Shown: positions 33,084-45,036 of the stretch, piece after piece
Layout: the number at the start of each line of letters is the position of its first letter
How positions within the stretch are numbered: position 1 is the stretch's first letter
NCBI GenBank assembly: GCA_904066235.2
Contig: CAJFCV020000002.1
Coordinates: 3,348,001 to 3,412,000, forward strand
DNA: 64,000 bases
Direction of reading: 5' to 3'
Source of the DNA: Bursaphelenchus xylophilus
Lineage: Eukaryota > Nematoda > Chromadorea > Rhabditida > Aphelenchoididae
Made by a program: the position numbers and the translations under genes
Notes under the pieces: model-generated
What the model saw: the letters and a program-made list of their open reading frames with translations, nothing else
What the model was told of the DNA's origin: nothing
Database searches by the model: none

Positions 33084-36000
33084 TTACTTTCGTCGGTGAA
33101 AAAGATTGGATGGATACGATATCGAGTCGGTCTGTGTGGTATGCAGATCAAGCGCGTTCTGCCGAAGAAACATCACTCGCATCGACGCGGCCATCTTCAA
33201 GATGTTGGCATTGCCCTCGGCCTGCGACAGGACACCAACTTTGCCGCAGTTTTTGAGTCGGTTGAAGGCGCGCCGATAGGAGGGCATCATCGTCAAGACG
33301 GAGATGCAGCTGAGGATGGGCGTCAGATGGAGCGGCGCCACCATGATCAGTGAAGTGGAACCGAGTTGAATGTTGAGCAGGACACAGGACAAGAGGAGGA
33401 CACACGGCAGGCAGAATAAAATAAGAGGGTAGAGCGCCTGCAATTCGGGTAAAATCAGGAAAAATTAGTTGGATTTACAGAGGGAAGTAGTCAAAGTGCG
33501 ACACTCAGATTTTGAATTCTCTAGATCTTTGTTTACCTGTAAAATCATCACATGAAATAGCGCCTTTTGAGCGGCTTGCGTCGTGTTAATGGAGCGACGA
33601 GACTGACTTCGAACAGCCTTGTAAATATGAAAGCCAAAGTAGATAATCAACACGTAATGTACAACGGCCAACAATTGCATGTAGACGATGACAATGATTC
33701 GGAGAAGAGTCTGAAATTAAATATAAATGTTTTCCTTTTATTGAAACAGAGATCGATCGGCTCTTACGCCGGTTGCAAAAAGTTGTTTTTTATCTGACAG
33801 TTAGACGTTGCCAAATAAGTTTCCAGGTGTATAAGTGGCCTGAATAGTTACCGTAAAGTTAACCAGGCATTTTTACCGTTTTTTTAAAAGAAACTCCAAA
33901 CCGAGAGCTAAAATTTTCAGAGGCTGCTTCTTGGCCTTTAGGTGGGTAGTGCACTATTGTGAGAGCTGTATCTCAAAACCTGTGATATGAAGGTCGCCTG
34001 ATTTTTACACTTTCGGATTCCTGAGGGCCTCGGCTTTCCGACGGTGATAAAATCAAGGCTCTAGCCAGCCTCCTTCATGAAGAAGTTTGCAGTAGAAAAT
34101 TGGCATTTTGATTTTTTCATGAGCTCTTTATGGCTCATCTAATAGAAAAATTTATCAATTTGAAGAAGACATCATAATCGTTTTTCAAGATATTCCCCAT
34201 TTTCTTCACCTACCACCGAATAAACCACATGTCGCGAATTGATGGTCTGATTGCGGGGATCGCCCGCCGTGGGCACCCGATCCTCCTGCGCATTGTAATA
34301 CATCATGCAGATGTGGGCGGTGGAGAGCGAGACCACAATGCAATACACCTTGATGTACTCTCGCCACGACCAGAACTTCTGGCGGCACATTGCGTTGTAG
34401 CGGTACCAAAAGTGGATCCCGTTCAAGGGAGAGTCGATCAGCGTGACGTAGAGCCGGATGACGACCAGGACCCGGATGACGGTCGGGTTGGACTGCTCGA
34501 AGAGCGGGTTGTGCACCATCAAGTAGATGGAGGGATAGCGGATGGAACTGCTCTGAAAGAGTAGACGTTGGTGGTGTAAAAATGCAAGAGATGGCTCTGA
34601 TATGGCTTTGACATGGCTTCGATGGCCGAGCTTTTTGATATTTCCGGGGCAGCCCGACCCTGACGACTTTCAGATCCGGCCCGGCCCATTTATTGCTCAA
34701 AAAAAGCTTTCTTATCTTTTTTCTTTCAAAAAAATTTGAATGTCAATTTTCCCGCCATTTTGGAATATTTTGGCATTGTGTTTTATGACAAGTTTATAGG
34801 GTCTTTCATCATCGCCAGCAACATTTCGACAGCAAAAAGTGTTTTCGATCCTTGTACAGCCGCAAATACATTTTGGTGCATAATGCCAAGAACCCTACAT
34901 TGGCATCCCAATTTTTCGTTTCAAGACGAAAAATATTCCAAATGCGACGCTTTGATTTTGACGAAACTTGGCACAAATTTATGGCCTTGTTTTCTAGGGT
35001 ACGGCCAAAAAGTGGACTTTTCTCTGACCGCTCTCCTCATTTTTCGTACTCTCTCGGCCAAAAAGATCGTTGAATATCTCGGCTATCCGTGCAAAGCGCT
35101 AGCTGGGATTTTCAGAGATTGCTCGATGGGTTATACCATAAGTGTATGCCAAATCTTGTGAAATTCTGAGCATCGCGCTTGGAGTATTTCTATTGTTTGT
35201 TGAAAGACGTTTAGCTTATGACAAGACGGTGGCAAAAAGGAAGTCAACGTAATTCGATGACATTTCCGTCTTGAGAACACCTGTGTATCGGAAATAACCG
35301 CGAACTGGGACATGGTCGACTAAGAAATATTGTGCAAGACCACATTTTGACCTTAAATTAAACTTAAAGTGCAGCATTATTAAACATGTTTTAAATTCTA
35401 GACCTATGAATTAAATATTTGTCCATATTTCCGTATGCAAATTCCTTACGAAGCAATCTGACGCTGATAAGGGTTGGTTTTAGACAAGGCGACATCTTAT
35501 ACGAAAAAAGGTGGTCGATGAAAAACGAGATTTTTAGATCGAATCGCAAACAAAATGCTATGTAGATACGCACTACAACTCAAAGTCATGTCGGTGTAAT
35601 TTTTTGACTATGCTTTCCCATGTTTGGTGACATTTTATACGTAAAAAGGTGCTCAAAGGAAACGAGGTTTTTAGATCGATTTGAAAATAAAATGCTATGT
35701 AGATGTGTACGACCGCTCAAAATGATGACAGTATAGTTGTTTGCTATGATATCGCATATCTGGCGACATTTTATACGAAAAAAAGATGCCCAATGTAAAA
35801 CGTGATTTTTTAAATAGTTTTGAATTGCAAATAAATGCTGCAGAAAAACCTAAAAAACTCAAAATTATGCCAGTGTAATTTTTCGCCATGATCTCCCATG
35901 TTTGGAGACATTTTATACGAAAAAAGGTGTTCAATGAAAACAAGATTTTTTAGATCGAATCGCAAATAACTGCTTTACAGTGACGTACGACAACTGAAAA

Positions 36001-36390
36001 TATTGCCACTGTAATTTTTTCGCTATGCTTTCCCATGTTTGGTGACATTTTATACGAAAAAATTTGATTTAGGAATTGTTGCCGACATTTATAAATTTTT
36101 AATGAGATTGCGAAACCGGAGACAAATTGGTTGACTTTTCGGCCAACGGCACCTGTCTTGGTCCTACAGTGTCAACACCATCGAATCTTCCCCCCACTTA
36201 CCGGCATACAAACGCCATAAACCAGGGCGTAGAAAAGATCCACCGACGTGTTGAAGCCCACAATCCACGAGTAGTTGTTCTTCTGCTGTCGATGCAACTG
36301 GCACGAAATGTAGATGACGACCATGCACAGCGCCGCCGACACGCTCAGCACACAAACCGCGTAGGTCTGGTAGATTTGAAGGCCGAGCAT
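33084..36390 (-). CDS. Chemoreceptor-like 7TM GPCR 5, extended tail
   Basis: Predicted serpentine chemoreceptor of 351 aa. Exons in transcript order: 36390-36202, 34552-34214, 33710-33537 and 33437-33084 (63, 113, 58 and 118 codons), all in phase 0. It has the same intron positions as receptor 4, with SCQLHRQQKNNYSWIVGFNT, HFWYRYNAMCRQK, INTTQAAQ and CISVLTMMPSYRR at matching places. An in-frame ATG 45 bp upstream (36435) would add 15 residues; MLGLQIYQ is preferred because it aligns with receptor 4. Exon 4 continues about 39 residues past the receptor 4 end, giving a long cytoplasmic tail. Intron 1 (1,649 bp) contains a 138-bp tandem array. Confidence 0.83.
35491..36065. repeat. 138-bp tandem repeat in receptor 5 intron 1
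   Basis: GACATTTTATACGAAAAA-type words start at 35491, 35629, 35765, 35906 and 36044, a spacing of 136-141 bp. Each unit also carries AGATCGAATCGCAAA, an ATGCTATGTAGAT-type block and TGCTTTCCCATGTTTGG. A lone related word lies at 63331. Confidence 0.85.
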
Positions 36391-36825
36391 CGTATATGCC
36401 GGACCGCGACCATTCAACAGCCTTAATCGGTCCATTTTTTACAACTTTTAACAGCCAGAGTGCACGCCGAGAACACGGTCCGGACACGAATTGCAGGTGC
36501 TCTGCTATGGTTTTTGTTACGGCGACATATGCATGTGTAAGGTATGTAAATGTTTTATCAAGTGTAAATTAGACGTTTCGTAGTGTCCCAAGTTCGTGAA
36601 AATTCCACAAACTTACAAATTCAACAGGTGGCCCGGTGCAACCGTTTTTAATTCAACAGTTCAGCGTTGAAAGGTTTCGTCGTATAAAATGGCGGGCGCA
36701 GCCTGCGAAACGGAGAAATGGGGAAAAAATTGTTTTTCGAAAAGAGAATCGCAAATTTGCGACGAATTTTCGTCGAAACTGGATAAACGATACAAGAAGA
36801 GTGGTTTCCAAATGAATTCGGCGTA

Positions 36826-39800
36826 ATGGACAGCTCAATTCGAGAGCAATCTTCAATTTCCGAGGTGAGCATAGCTTGTATCATGGATAATGTCGTAACT
36901 CACTCGAAATCAATGTTTCTGTTCAGAGTTATGTTTTTTGATCTTTCTTACCGTTTACTCCATCTTTTTTATTTTGTGTGGGCGTTTTCAGGAAGACAAC
37001 AGCTTCTTGGAAGCCTTCAAGGCAATCGCAGCCAAGAAAGCGGAAGAACATCGAGAGAAAACTGGTCAAACAATCACTTTCGAAGCTGAAGCTATCAAAA
37101 GAGTGGCTCAAAGTGCAGTGTGGACGGTTGAGAACCGATGGAAAGGGGATTTGAAGGCATACACCAAGTAAATTTTACATTTTTTATATTATTCTTCTGG
37201 TTTTAGACATGCCAAACGAGTTCGTTCGAATGCGGACGATGGGAGGCTGATCTTCCGTCGAGACCCGAAAATTGTAAGAGATTAGGGGTTTGGCTAGCTG
37301 ATAGAGCAAAGGATTTGGGTTTACTTGCTCGTAAACTATTACTTTCAGGCCTCTCGAGTTGATCAACTCTTCCATGCTCTGGCCAGACATGGTGTCGTGA
37401 AACCTCAAAAAGGTGTTGCACCGACAACTCCTAAGCCCCAGACGAGTATGGCGGACAGGATCAAAGAGTTCAAGGCCAAACAACCGCAGGCTGACACTTC
37501 TATGAGCGAACTGCCGAAACATTTGAGGGTCACAATGGAGACGATGGATGATTCAGAATTTGACGAGCTCAGACGAAATCTACTGAAGAAACTGGGTGAA
37601 GAAGAGAAAGCTAAGAACCTACCGGTAATAAAGAAGCTAGGTACGTTGGAACCCGTCCTCAGACTTTCAGTATATAATAATTTTTTGACATCTGATGTCT
37701 AGTACAATATAATTTTTTTGTGTATTTTACCTAAAACAATATTAATTGCATTCTTTCAGCTATTGGGTCGCCAGAACTTGAGAGACTCCGGAAAATGACT
37801 GAGATTTCATCGGATTTCGACGCTTCGAAAACAAGTAGGTTACCTAAAACAATGTTGCAGTTTCCCCCATTTGGCTTTAAATTTATTTTTTTTAGATTCG
37901 TTTGAGGAACAGATTGAGCGAGGAGTTGCGAGAATGCGTTATCATGAGAAAAAGAAGCTGGAACGTGAGTTTTCTTCGACCTTGTTTGAGTTGAATTTTA
38001 GGTGAAAATCGGAAGAAACAGCAGCAAAATGTTATAAATGTGGAAGTCGAGCCTCAACCAGGTCCTTCTGGAGTTACTCAACGGAAAAATCCACAGAGGA
38101 ATGGTAGAAGTGAGGAGGCTCAACATCAAGATGTTGTTCATGAGGAAGCTGATAGGATTGTTGATGAAGCTTCGGATCTCCCTGATGTTCCCATGGCAAA
38201 TGATAATTCTAGTCGTATGGAAGCTAATGTGAATAAAACGACAAGTCGGAACGAGAATTTGGAGACATCAGAGGATGTTATTCATGAGGAGAAACCTGAT
38301 AAAGAAGAAGTCGAAAATGAAGTCCCAGTTGGCCATCGAATATACCCAAACATTGCTTCGTTGATAGAGGCCTTCCAGAATCCCAAAGGAAAGAATAAAA
38401 AGCCAGAAACACCGAAAGAAAAGAGCAATTTGGAGGATCCGGAAGGTCCGGGCTATGGAGAATTTGGACTAGATTCCACAAATAATTTGACGGAGAATCG
38501 TCAAGTTCAGGAGGTCTCAACTCGACGAGGATCTAGAACGACTAATTCTACGACGTTCGACCAGTCCAAAAAGTCGGGAAACAGTTCAAACAGCCATGCG
38601 AAAGATAGCCGCCAAAAATCGGTTGTTCCGGAGGAAACAAACCTTCTCACCTTCTCGGAAATGATGTCCAAAACAACTATGAGGGATTCTAGAAGCAGAA
38701 CAGATCCTAATCTTGATGATCAAGACCATAATGATCAAGAAGAAGAGGTGTTGCATCAGGAAACGAGGTCCAAAGACAGCCTCGACGATGATCTTGGACT
38801 GGATTTGAATTTTGGTCAAGAAGCTGGAGGTAATGTGGTTGATGGTGATGGAAAAGATGGTAGTAAGGAAGTCGAGGACTCATTTTACAAGGATGATTTT
38901 GTTTTTGATCTAATGGAAGGGAATAATCAGAAGAAAATTGAGGAACAAGCTTTGAAGGAGAAAAATTTGGGGAGAATTGATAAAACGTCCGAAAGCAATG
39001 CGAAGACGAATGGTCAGACAGGTGAATTGAATAAGTAAAGGGAGAAAATTATCTGATATTGAATTTTGCATAGGTTATCGGGAAGAAATTCTTTAAAAAT
39101 CCAGGTTTTCACCGATTTTTCGATATTATCCATGGTGTTTAGATGATTTTTAAAAATTTTTGATGATACCATCCGATGACATGGGTGACAAGCCCCGCTG
39201 ACGCGGGCCTTGACGCCGCTGTGCGCGCAAAGGTTGCCCAACGTGAAGTTGACTTGATCGCATGCACTACAGTTGATCGTCCAGGCCACGCTTCGCGTGG
39301 CCAACAACGCGCTGACGCGCGTTATACTGCCTCAAGCCCGGCACTTCTGTTAGCTAAGGGCCGCGCGCCAGCGCTACCTTTTTTTAACTTTGACCAATCA
39401 ACTGTTCTTAGGACTTTGCCTCGGCCTTCGGCCTCGGCACAGTGCGCTACAACACTACAGCAACATTCAGAAGGTTCCGTAACCCACGGCGGCCTTCGGC
39501 CGCCGAAGCTTCCAAAAAAAAGTCGGTTTGGCTCGGCCTTCGGCCTCGCAAAATCATTTTTTTTTTTGTCTTACTCCATCGTTATTGAACTTTGCCTCGG
39601 CCTTCGGCCTCGGCACAGTGCGCTGCAGCACTCTACAACAATATGCAGCAGGTTTCGTGACCGACGGCGGCCTTCGGCCGCCGAAGCTTCCAAAAAAAAA
39701 GTCAGTTTGGCTCGGCCTTCGGCCTCGCCGAGTCGTATTTTAGGAAATGAAAGTGGTTTCTGGACCGGTTTTTCACGCTGATCACGATGGTCCAAGTCTC

Positions 39801-42800
39801 GATTCACGAAATTTGAATTTAGCGGCCGTATGGCTGATTTTCGGCCGAAATGTCCACTCTTGGCCGAAATTCGGCCGGTGCTCACTGAATTCGAAAGCGA
39901 TTGGGCTGAAATTTGGCACGATGGAAGCTTATGGAATTTGTCGAAAATTGACCCGAGCCGAATTTTGAATTTTGCACTTTTGCCCTCGGGGCGCATTTAG
40001 CTCGCTGAAAAAATTTAATTTTGGTCTGGACGGTCGTATTTTAGGAAAAGTTGGAGTTGCGCACATGAATATTACCCAAAACTTGATTCTGCGTCGATTG
40101 GTACCAAGATCGTGTCGATAGCTCCGCTGGCAGCCGAGTTCTGGAAGGGCGGATCCAGAAAATTTCGAATTTTTGCCTTTGTCGCTAGGCGGGCGGGGTA
40201 AGATGGTCGTATGTTGGGAAGTGAAAGTTGTTTCTAGGGCAGTTTGAGGTGCTCATTACGGGGCTTTTCTCGAAAATCCGAAAAATTTGAAGTCCGAGCC
40301 CTGAGGGCCGATTTTCTGCAAAAAATCCCATCATAAATCAACTCAGTTTCTTCCCGCTGGATAGCGTTAACACCAGGTACCCTCAGGGCATATATGTGAA
40401 AAATTCGAAAATTCGCAGATTTTTGGCCCCGGTCGATGATGAAAAATGTATAAAAGCTAAGGGCAACTCAAAAAACGTGAAAAGTTACAGCCGATCCAAA
40501 ATCAAAAAATCCCATTTTCAAACGCTCGCAGTTCCCGCCAGGATGAAAATTCCAACTAAGTGCTGATGCCAAAAGTCATCGAATCCCCGCACCAGTTGAC
40601 AAAAAAAAAGTCTCGAAAAAAAGTGCACGTTGAGTATTTTTCGGTTTAGCAAATTAAGTAGTTTTTGAATTTGATATATATAAAAAGATACTTTACAATA
40701 GACTTATTTTATAGTAAATATTGCTATAAGATTTTTCAAAAATTATGATTTTGGGAGAATTTTCCGATATTACACTTGGTTTTTATGATGACATAAAAAA
40801 TTCTTTGATTTCACCATTTTTTAGGTAACCCAGCCCCTCCACTTGACACATATGTGACCCAACGGACCCTAAGGACTCGTCAGACCAAGGCAAACGTTCC
40901 TTCAGAGCGACCTGTAAAGCAAACCAAGCAAAGCAATGGAGTATTTTATGTGGCAAAATCTGGTGGTTCCGCAAATTCTAGAGCGTCCTCGTCTTCAAGG
41001 GAGAAAGTAAAAGACATGGGAAATAATATGGAAGCAAATAAAGGCCCAGGTTTGGCCACAATTTCTCAGGATTCGCTTTTTGGCGACCTCCAAGCCATGG
41101 ATAATGTAGTTGAAAAGGAGAGGAACACTCCAGATTCGGTGGAAATCATCGATGTGATAAAGAAAGGAGATCAGAAGAGTACAAAAGGAACAAAAATGGA
41201 TAACATTCCAGAGGTTGTCGATATTACACATGATGAGGATCAGCCCAAAAAAGGAAAATTCGATTTGAGGTACTGTAAAAGGAAGTCGACCACGCCGAGA
41301 ACTCCAATTCCAGCAAAACGACCGCCTATGAGAATAAAGTGAGTGTGTTTTGAGAGGTAAATTCAGATTTTTTGTCATGGGTAATACAAAAATTTGATGC
41401 GAAAAACGAGTTATTTGGTTTTTCTAAGTCCTTATGGGTGGTAGAATGAGGATTATGAGTTTTATTTGAGATTGGAAAAGTTTGGCGGTAATAAAAAATA
41501 TGATTTTAGAGATCAACGAGAGCTCCTGAAAAACCCCCTGAAACGAAAGGACACGTTGAAAAAATGGATCGAAATTCGAAAAGAGCGAAGGAGACTTCGA
41601 ACGGAAAGGATGAACAAGGAATTGGCAAAGAAAAAAGTTGCAGTTCCCGGGCAAATGAAGGACAATGTCGAGGAACCGGAGAAAAACCCCGAAAGCAATG
41701 GTAAATTCAAATATTTGGCCGTAAATTGTAAAAAAATTCGAATTCAGACTCCTTCTACAACGACGATATTGTAATCCCGGAAGTCTTGGCGAATCGACCG
41801 GTCGATAATTTGAGGAAAGAAAATTGCACAGTGCAGTCGAAAATTAAACGCCCTGAGGCAAGAATAGCTGGTCAAAGTGTCACAGCAGCCAGCGGAGGAC
41901 CTAGCGGATCATTGGAAGGGCTGGATGTCAAGGAAAAGGATGTTGGACATCAAGAAAATGCACCATCTACATCAAGTACAAGGACAACAAGAAGTCGACC
42001 AAATCAAATACCAATTGTGCTGGTAAACCGCCCCAAACGACCGCAGATTGTCCTTCCTGCCAAAGGGAATACGAGTAAAGATGGGAATGGTCAGAAAACA
42101 GCAGGACTGGATGAGAATATTACACATGAGGAGCAGATGTCGAGAAATCAAAAAATGCCTCATGGAGAAGGTAGAGCAGCTCAGAATAGTGTGAAATGCC
42201 CTCAAAATGGAAATAGTGCCACTAGGATGACGTTGGCATCGGAGGCGGGACAAAAAATGGCGAGTAATGATCATCAAGTACAACATGAAGAAGATGAAGA
42301 TAGCCTAAATGGAGACCTCAACTTGGACAACTTTGGCGTTCCTAATAGCCTAGATGTCCCATTGTTCTTGGAGGAAGGAGTGAAGGAAACGGAGAACGTG
42401 CAAAAACCACAAAAACCAAAAATTATTATTCAGCCGAGGAAGAGTGTAAATACCCGTAAGTTTAACGTATTTTTGGAGGGAAATTTAGTGGAGATAGATT
42501 GGAATGATAATGGATGCGCTGAAATTTGTGTTAGGATATTTTTTAAGCCGGAAAAATTTCGAAAACGAGGAAATTTGAGATTTTTATATTGTTTTAGGCA
42601 ATCTTTGTTGATTTTTGGTCGAAAATTGATGATTTTGGATGGAAAAAGGTAGGGAAAGATCCTATATAGGGGCTTTATGAAGTGGAGGTATATGTGGACT
42701 ACAGTAATTTGGATACTATAACAAAATTTTGAAAATCTTATTGCTTTAGGCCAATTTTGAAATTTTTGATCGAAACATTTTTTTGAGCGAAGCAAGGAAA

Positions 42801-43131
42801 AATACGAAATGATTTTGCTCCCCTAAATCATTTATCAGCAAGGTATGTTTGAATTTTAGCCCGTGCCGAACCATCGGTCGAAATAATCGACCATCAACGG
42901 CCCCGTCAACCAGCACAACAACAAGTCCCAAAAACGCCCCAAATCCAGTCGGTCCGCCCAATCCAACAACCAGGACAACCTACGGGCCAACCTACGGGCC
43001 CCAGCCGCTTCGCAGACCCACCCACACCCGCCTGGTTCAACCCCCGAGGCATGTCCACCCCCATCGCCCCACCCACAAAACGACCCCCGCCCCCCAAACC
43101 CGTCATTGAAATTAAACGGAAACGCACTTGA
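36826..43131 (+). CDS. MHF1/CENP-S-like histone-fold protein with long tail
   Basis: Predicted nuclear protein of 1,140 aa. Exons: 36826-36864, 36992-37167, 37207-37273, 37349-37640, 37760-37834, 37896-37964, 38002-39021, 40825-41338, 41510-41700, 41748-42455 and 42860-43131; all phases close. Residues about 14-110 resemble the CENP-S/MHF1 histone fold, notably GDLKAYTKHAKRVRSNADDG followed by RLIFRRDP. CENP-S pairs with CENP-X at kinetochores and in the Fanconi pathway; that role here is inference. The remaining 1,000 residues are charged and low-complexity, with recurring HEE/HDE words (VVHEEAD, VIHEEKP, ITHDEDQ, ITHEEQM), an RKERRRLRTER helix and a Pro/Gln-rich end. The usual MHF1 is short, so the tail is odd. 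The exon 7 donor at 39021 was chosen by phase; read-through would stop at 39038. AATAAA lies at 43241. Confidence 0.75.
39190..39745. repeat. Duplicated GC-rich hairpin repeat in intron 7
   Basis: Two tandem units of about 180 bp (about 39405-39590 and 39591-39745), each with TTTGCCTCGGCCTTCGGCCT, GGCACAGTGCGCT and CGGCGGCCTTCGGCCGCCGA. The last two words are strong hairpins. GCGTGGCC/GACGCGGG palindromes precede them at 39190-39320. The composition is far more GC-rich than the surroundings. Confidence 0.8.
39746..40824. other. Remainder of intron 7, no gene seen
   Basis: Long unstructured intron sequence with repeated CGTATTTTAGGAAA words (39730, 40030) suggesting an old duplication. No coding segment is supported. 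Confidence 0.4.
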
Positions 43132-43886
43132 AACCCATTTTAGCTATCGACTATCTGTTATAAACGTGATTATTTATTCTAATTGTAGCAAGTTTTACAC
43201 TTATTTTGTTACAAAAACTAAAAATCTTGGAATTATTCAGAATAAACAGCTGATTTTGAACCAAAAATATTTTCAAACGGACTCTTCGGACCAAAAACGG
43301 ACCTCATCTTCTAGTCTGTAGTGAGTAGAATCTTTAACGATATTTTATGTTGAAAGTACAACCAAGTTACTGTAGTACAACAGGTGTTTTCAACGAGCCT
43401 TGCAAGAAAAAATTAGACTCTATTAGCTTTTTTTCAATTTAAATGTTAATGTGACTGGTTTATGAGAATTTTCAGTGATCCGCGTGGCTGAACGTGCCAG
43501 CAAGGTCGTAAAAATTACTTGTTATCATATTTTTTTTGCTAATTGACATCAAAAAAACTTTGTTTTTATACGAGTTCCGACATCTACATAGGCTCGAAAA
43601 AATGTGTCATTATGACGGATTTTTTGTTGGTATTGAGTACGAAGAAGGCAGATTTAGCCAGAAGGTATCATTCTGGAGTATTCAAATTGTGATTTGGCGT
43701 CTAAAACCATTGTCTTTAGACAAAATTTTTCAATTTTTTTTTTTCATTTTTTGTCAAGATACGATAAAATTCATCAAATTCAAATGCAATTCCCGCTCGC
43801 AACTAAGGTAAAGATCGTATTTATTCCACCATGACAATGTACAGACAATTTTAGGAGAAGTTGTCAGCCGAGGACGGGGCGCCAGT
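43132..43886. other. Convergent intergenic region
   Basis: 3' flank of the histone-fold gene (AATAAA at 43241-43246) and of the small minus-strand secreted gene. AT-rich, with no repeat or gene recognised. Confidence 0.5.
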
Positions 43887-44093
43887 TTACTTGCCGCCGC
43901 AGCCGCATGGGGATGGGGGTGGGGCGCATCCGCAGCTTGGTGGTGGTGGTGGTGGAGGTGGTGGGGGTGGTGGTGGAGCACAGCCGCAGGCTGGTGGTGG
44001 TGGGGCACAGCAGCCACCGCCGCCGCCGGCCTGTGGGAACAAGAATGCCGAGGTGGCTCCGATGAAGAGGGCGAAGATGAAGAAAAGTCTCAT
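43887..44093 (-). CDS. Small secreted Cys/Pro/Gly-rich peptide
   Basis: Single-exon frame of 68 aa. Residues 1-16 (MRLFFIFALFIGATSA) form a clear signal peptide. The mature part has a five-glycine run, CC, PPPPACGC, a run of 13 prolines, then SCGCAPPPSPCGCGGK. The ATG lies one base after the acceptor-like CAATCTTTCAG, the usual geometry of a spliced-leader trans-splice site. A possible GTAAAC donor overlaps the last codons, so a further exon cannot be excluded. I do not recognise the family; a cuticle or antimicrobial role is only a guess from composition. Confidence 0.6.
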   Translation of the reverse strand: MRLFFIFALFIGATSAFLFPQAGGGGGCCAPPPPACGCAPPPPPPPPPPPPPSCGCAPPPSPCGCGGK

Positions 44094-44805
44094 TCTGAAA
44101 GATTGGCAGGTAAAATACGTTAAAATCTCTGTTGAGATGATAGCATAGTGCCTAGAGAGCATACTAGAGCCACAGAGGATCAATTTTACTTGCTCCATTA
44201 CCAAGATTTCTTGATTTTCGAAAATTGATGATTTTTTGTCTAGCATAATATAAAAGTGTTTGAAAGGGCATAAATCTGATAACTTTGCGCCTTTTCTTCA
44301 TACTGCTAGTGAGAAAGGGCTTTTCAGAATATACCAGTTCTAGTTTGATACAATTTACAGTAATCTACGATCTTTTGCGGTCGATTTTCTAAAGGTACCC
44401 ATTAAACCTGGTATAACATCCAAAATTGGGTTTAGCTTCTAAAATTGGTATAATAAATGCAATATCAGGCTTTTCGAGCTCATTCAGTCCTATGAGGTCG
44501 GTTAGTTACCAGTCACTCAACAGATATCGACCACAAATCGCAAAGGATTACGGTAGTCTTGGCTCCGCCCACCCGTTCATCCCCCGAGGGGGCCCACTCC
44601 CACGAAAACAACTTACTTGAGAAAACACCAAGATGTTCTGAGGACTGGGATTGCATCATGCCGTATATATAGGTCCACCGCCCATCCGCTTCACTTCAAT
44701 CGCATCCGCGGAGCCGCTTGTTTTTTCGTCGCCCAAATCCGTCGACGGGCCTCATTCCTCTGCGCGCCCACGTCGAAACACGTTCCTCGCGCGACGACAA
44801 CGGGT

Positions 44806-44955
44806 ATGGCGCAGATGGATGGCTTCCTGTTGCGCAACGACCCGTCGATGATACCATCGACGAAACGCGAGCGCCTCGCCTTTGAAGAGCAGGTCCGGCG
44901 GGGGTTTCGCGCGTCTGGGCCCGCGTCGACGACGACGCGGCGAGCGGATTTGTGA
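44806..44955 (+). CDS. Doubtful 49-aa ORF in a GC-rich patch
   Basis: The ATG opens a frame starting MAQMDGFLLRNDPSMIPSTK and ending TTTRRADL, with natural-looking composition. The frame is open upstream to 44617 and could be the last exon of a longer gene. A TATATA word lies near 44670. The opposite strand is also open across this GC-rich patch, so coding direction is unsure. No domain is recognised. Confidence 0.3.
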   Translation: MAQMDGFLLRNDPSMIPSTKRERLAFEEQVRRGFRASGPASTTTRRADL

Positions 44956-45036
44956 TGTCAGCGCCTTTGTCGTTTTCGGATGCACTTTTCAGCGGGGTTG
45001 TTTTGAAACTTGACAAAGAAATTTTATTGTTTTAGA

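Noticed and set aside
39022..39038. Stop codon after GELNK as the end of the histone-fold gene
   Set aside because: A GTGAAT donor at 39022 joins in phase to exon 8, and four further exons continue in frame with the same tail composition.
39000..40824. Possible second gene within intron 7
   Set aside because: Frames there follow the GC-rich duplicated hairpins and lack start, splice and domain evidence.
44617..45016. Overlapping open frames on both strands in the GC-rich patch
   Set aside because: High GC opens several frames at once; only the short plus-strand frame from 44806 was kept, at low confidence.
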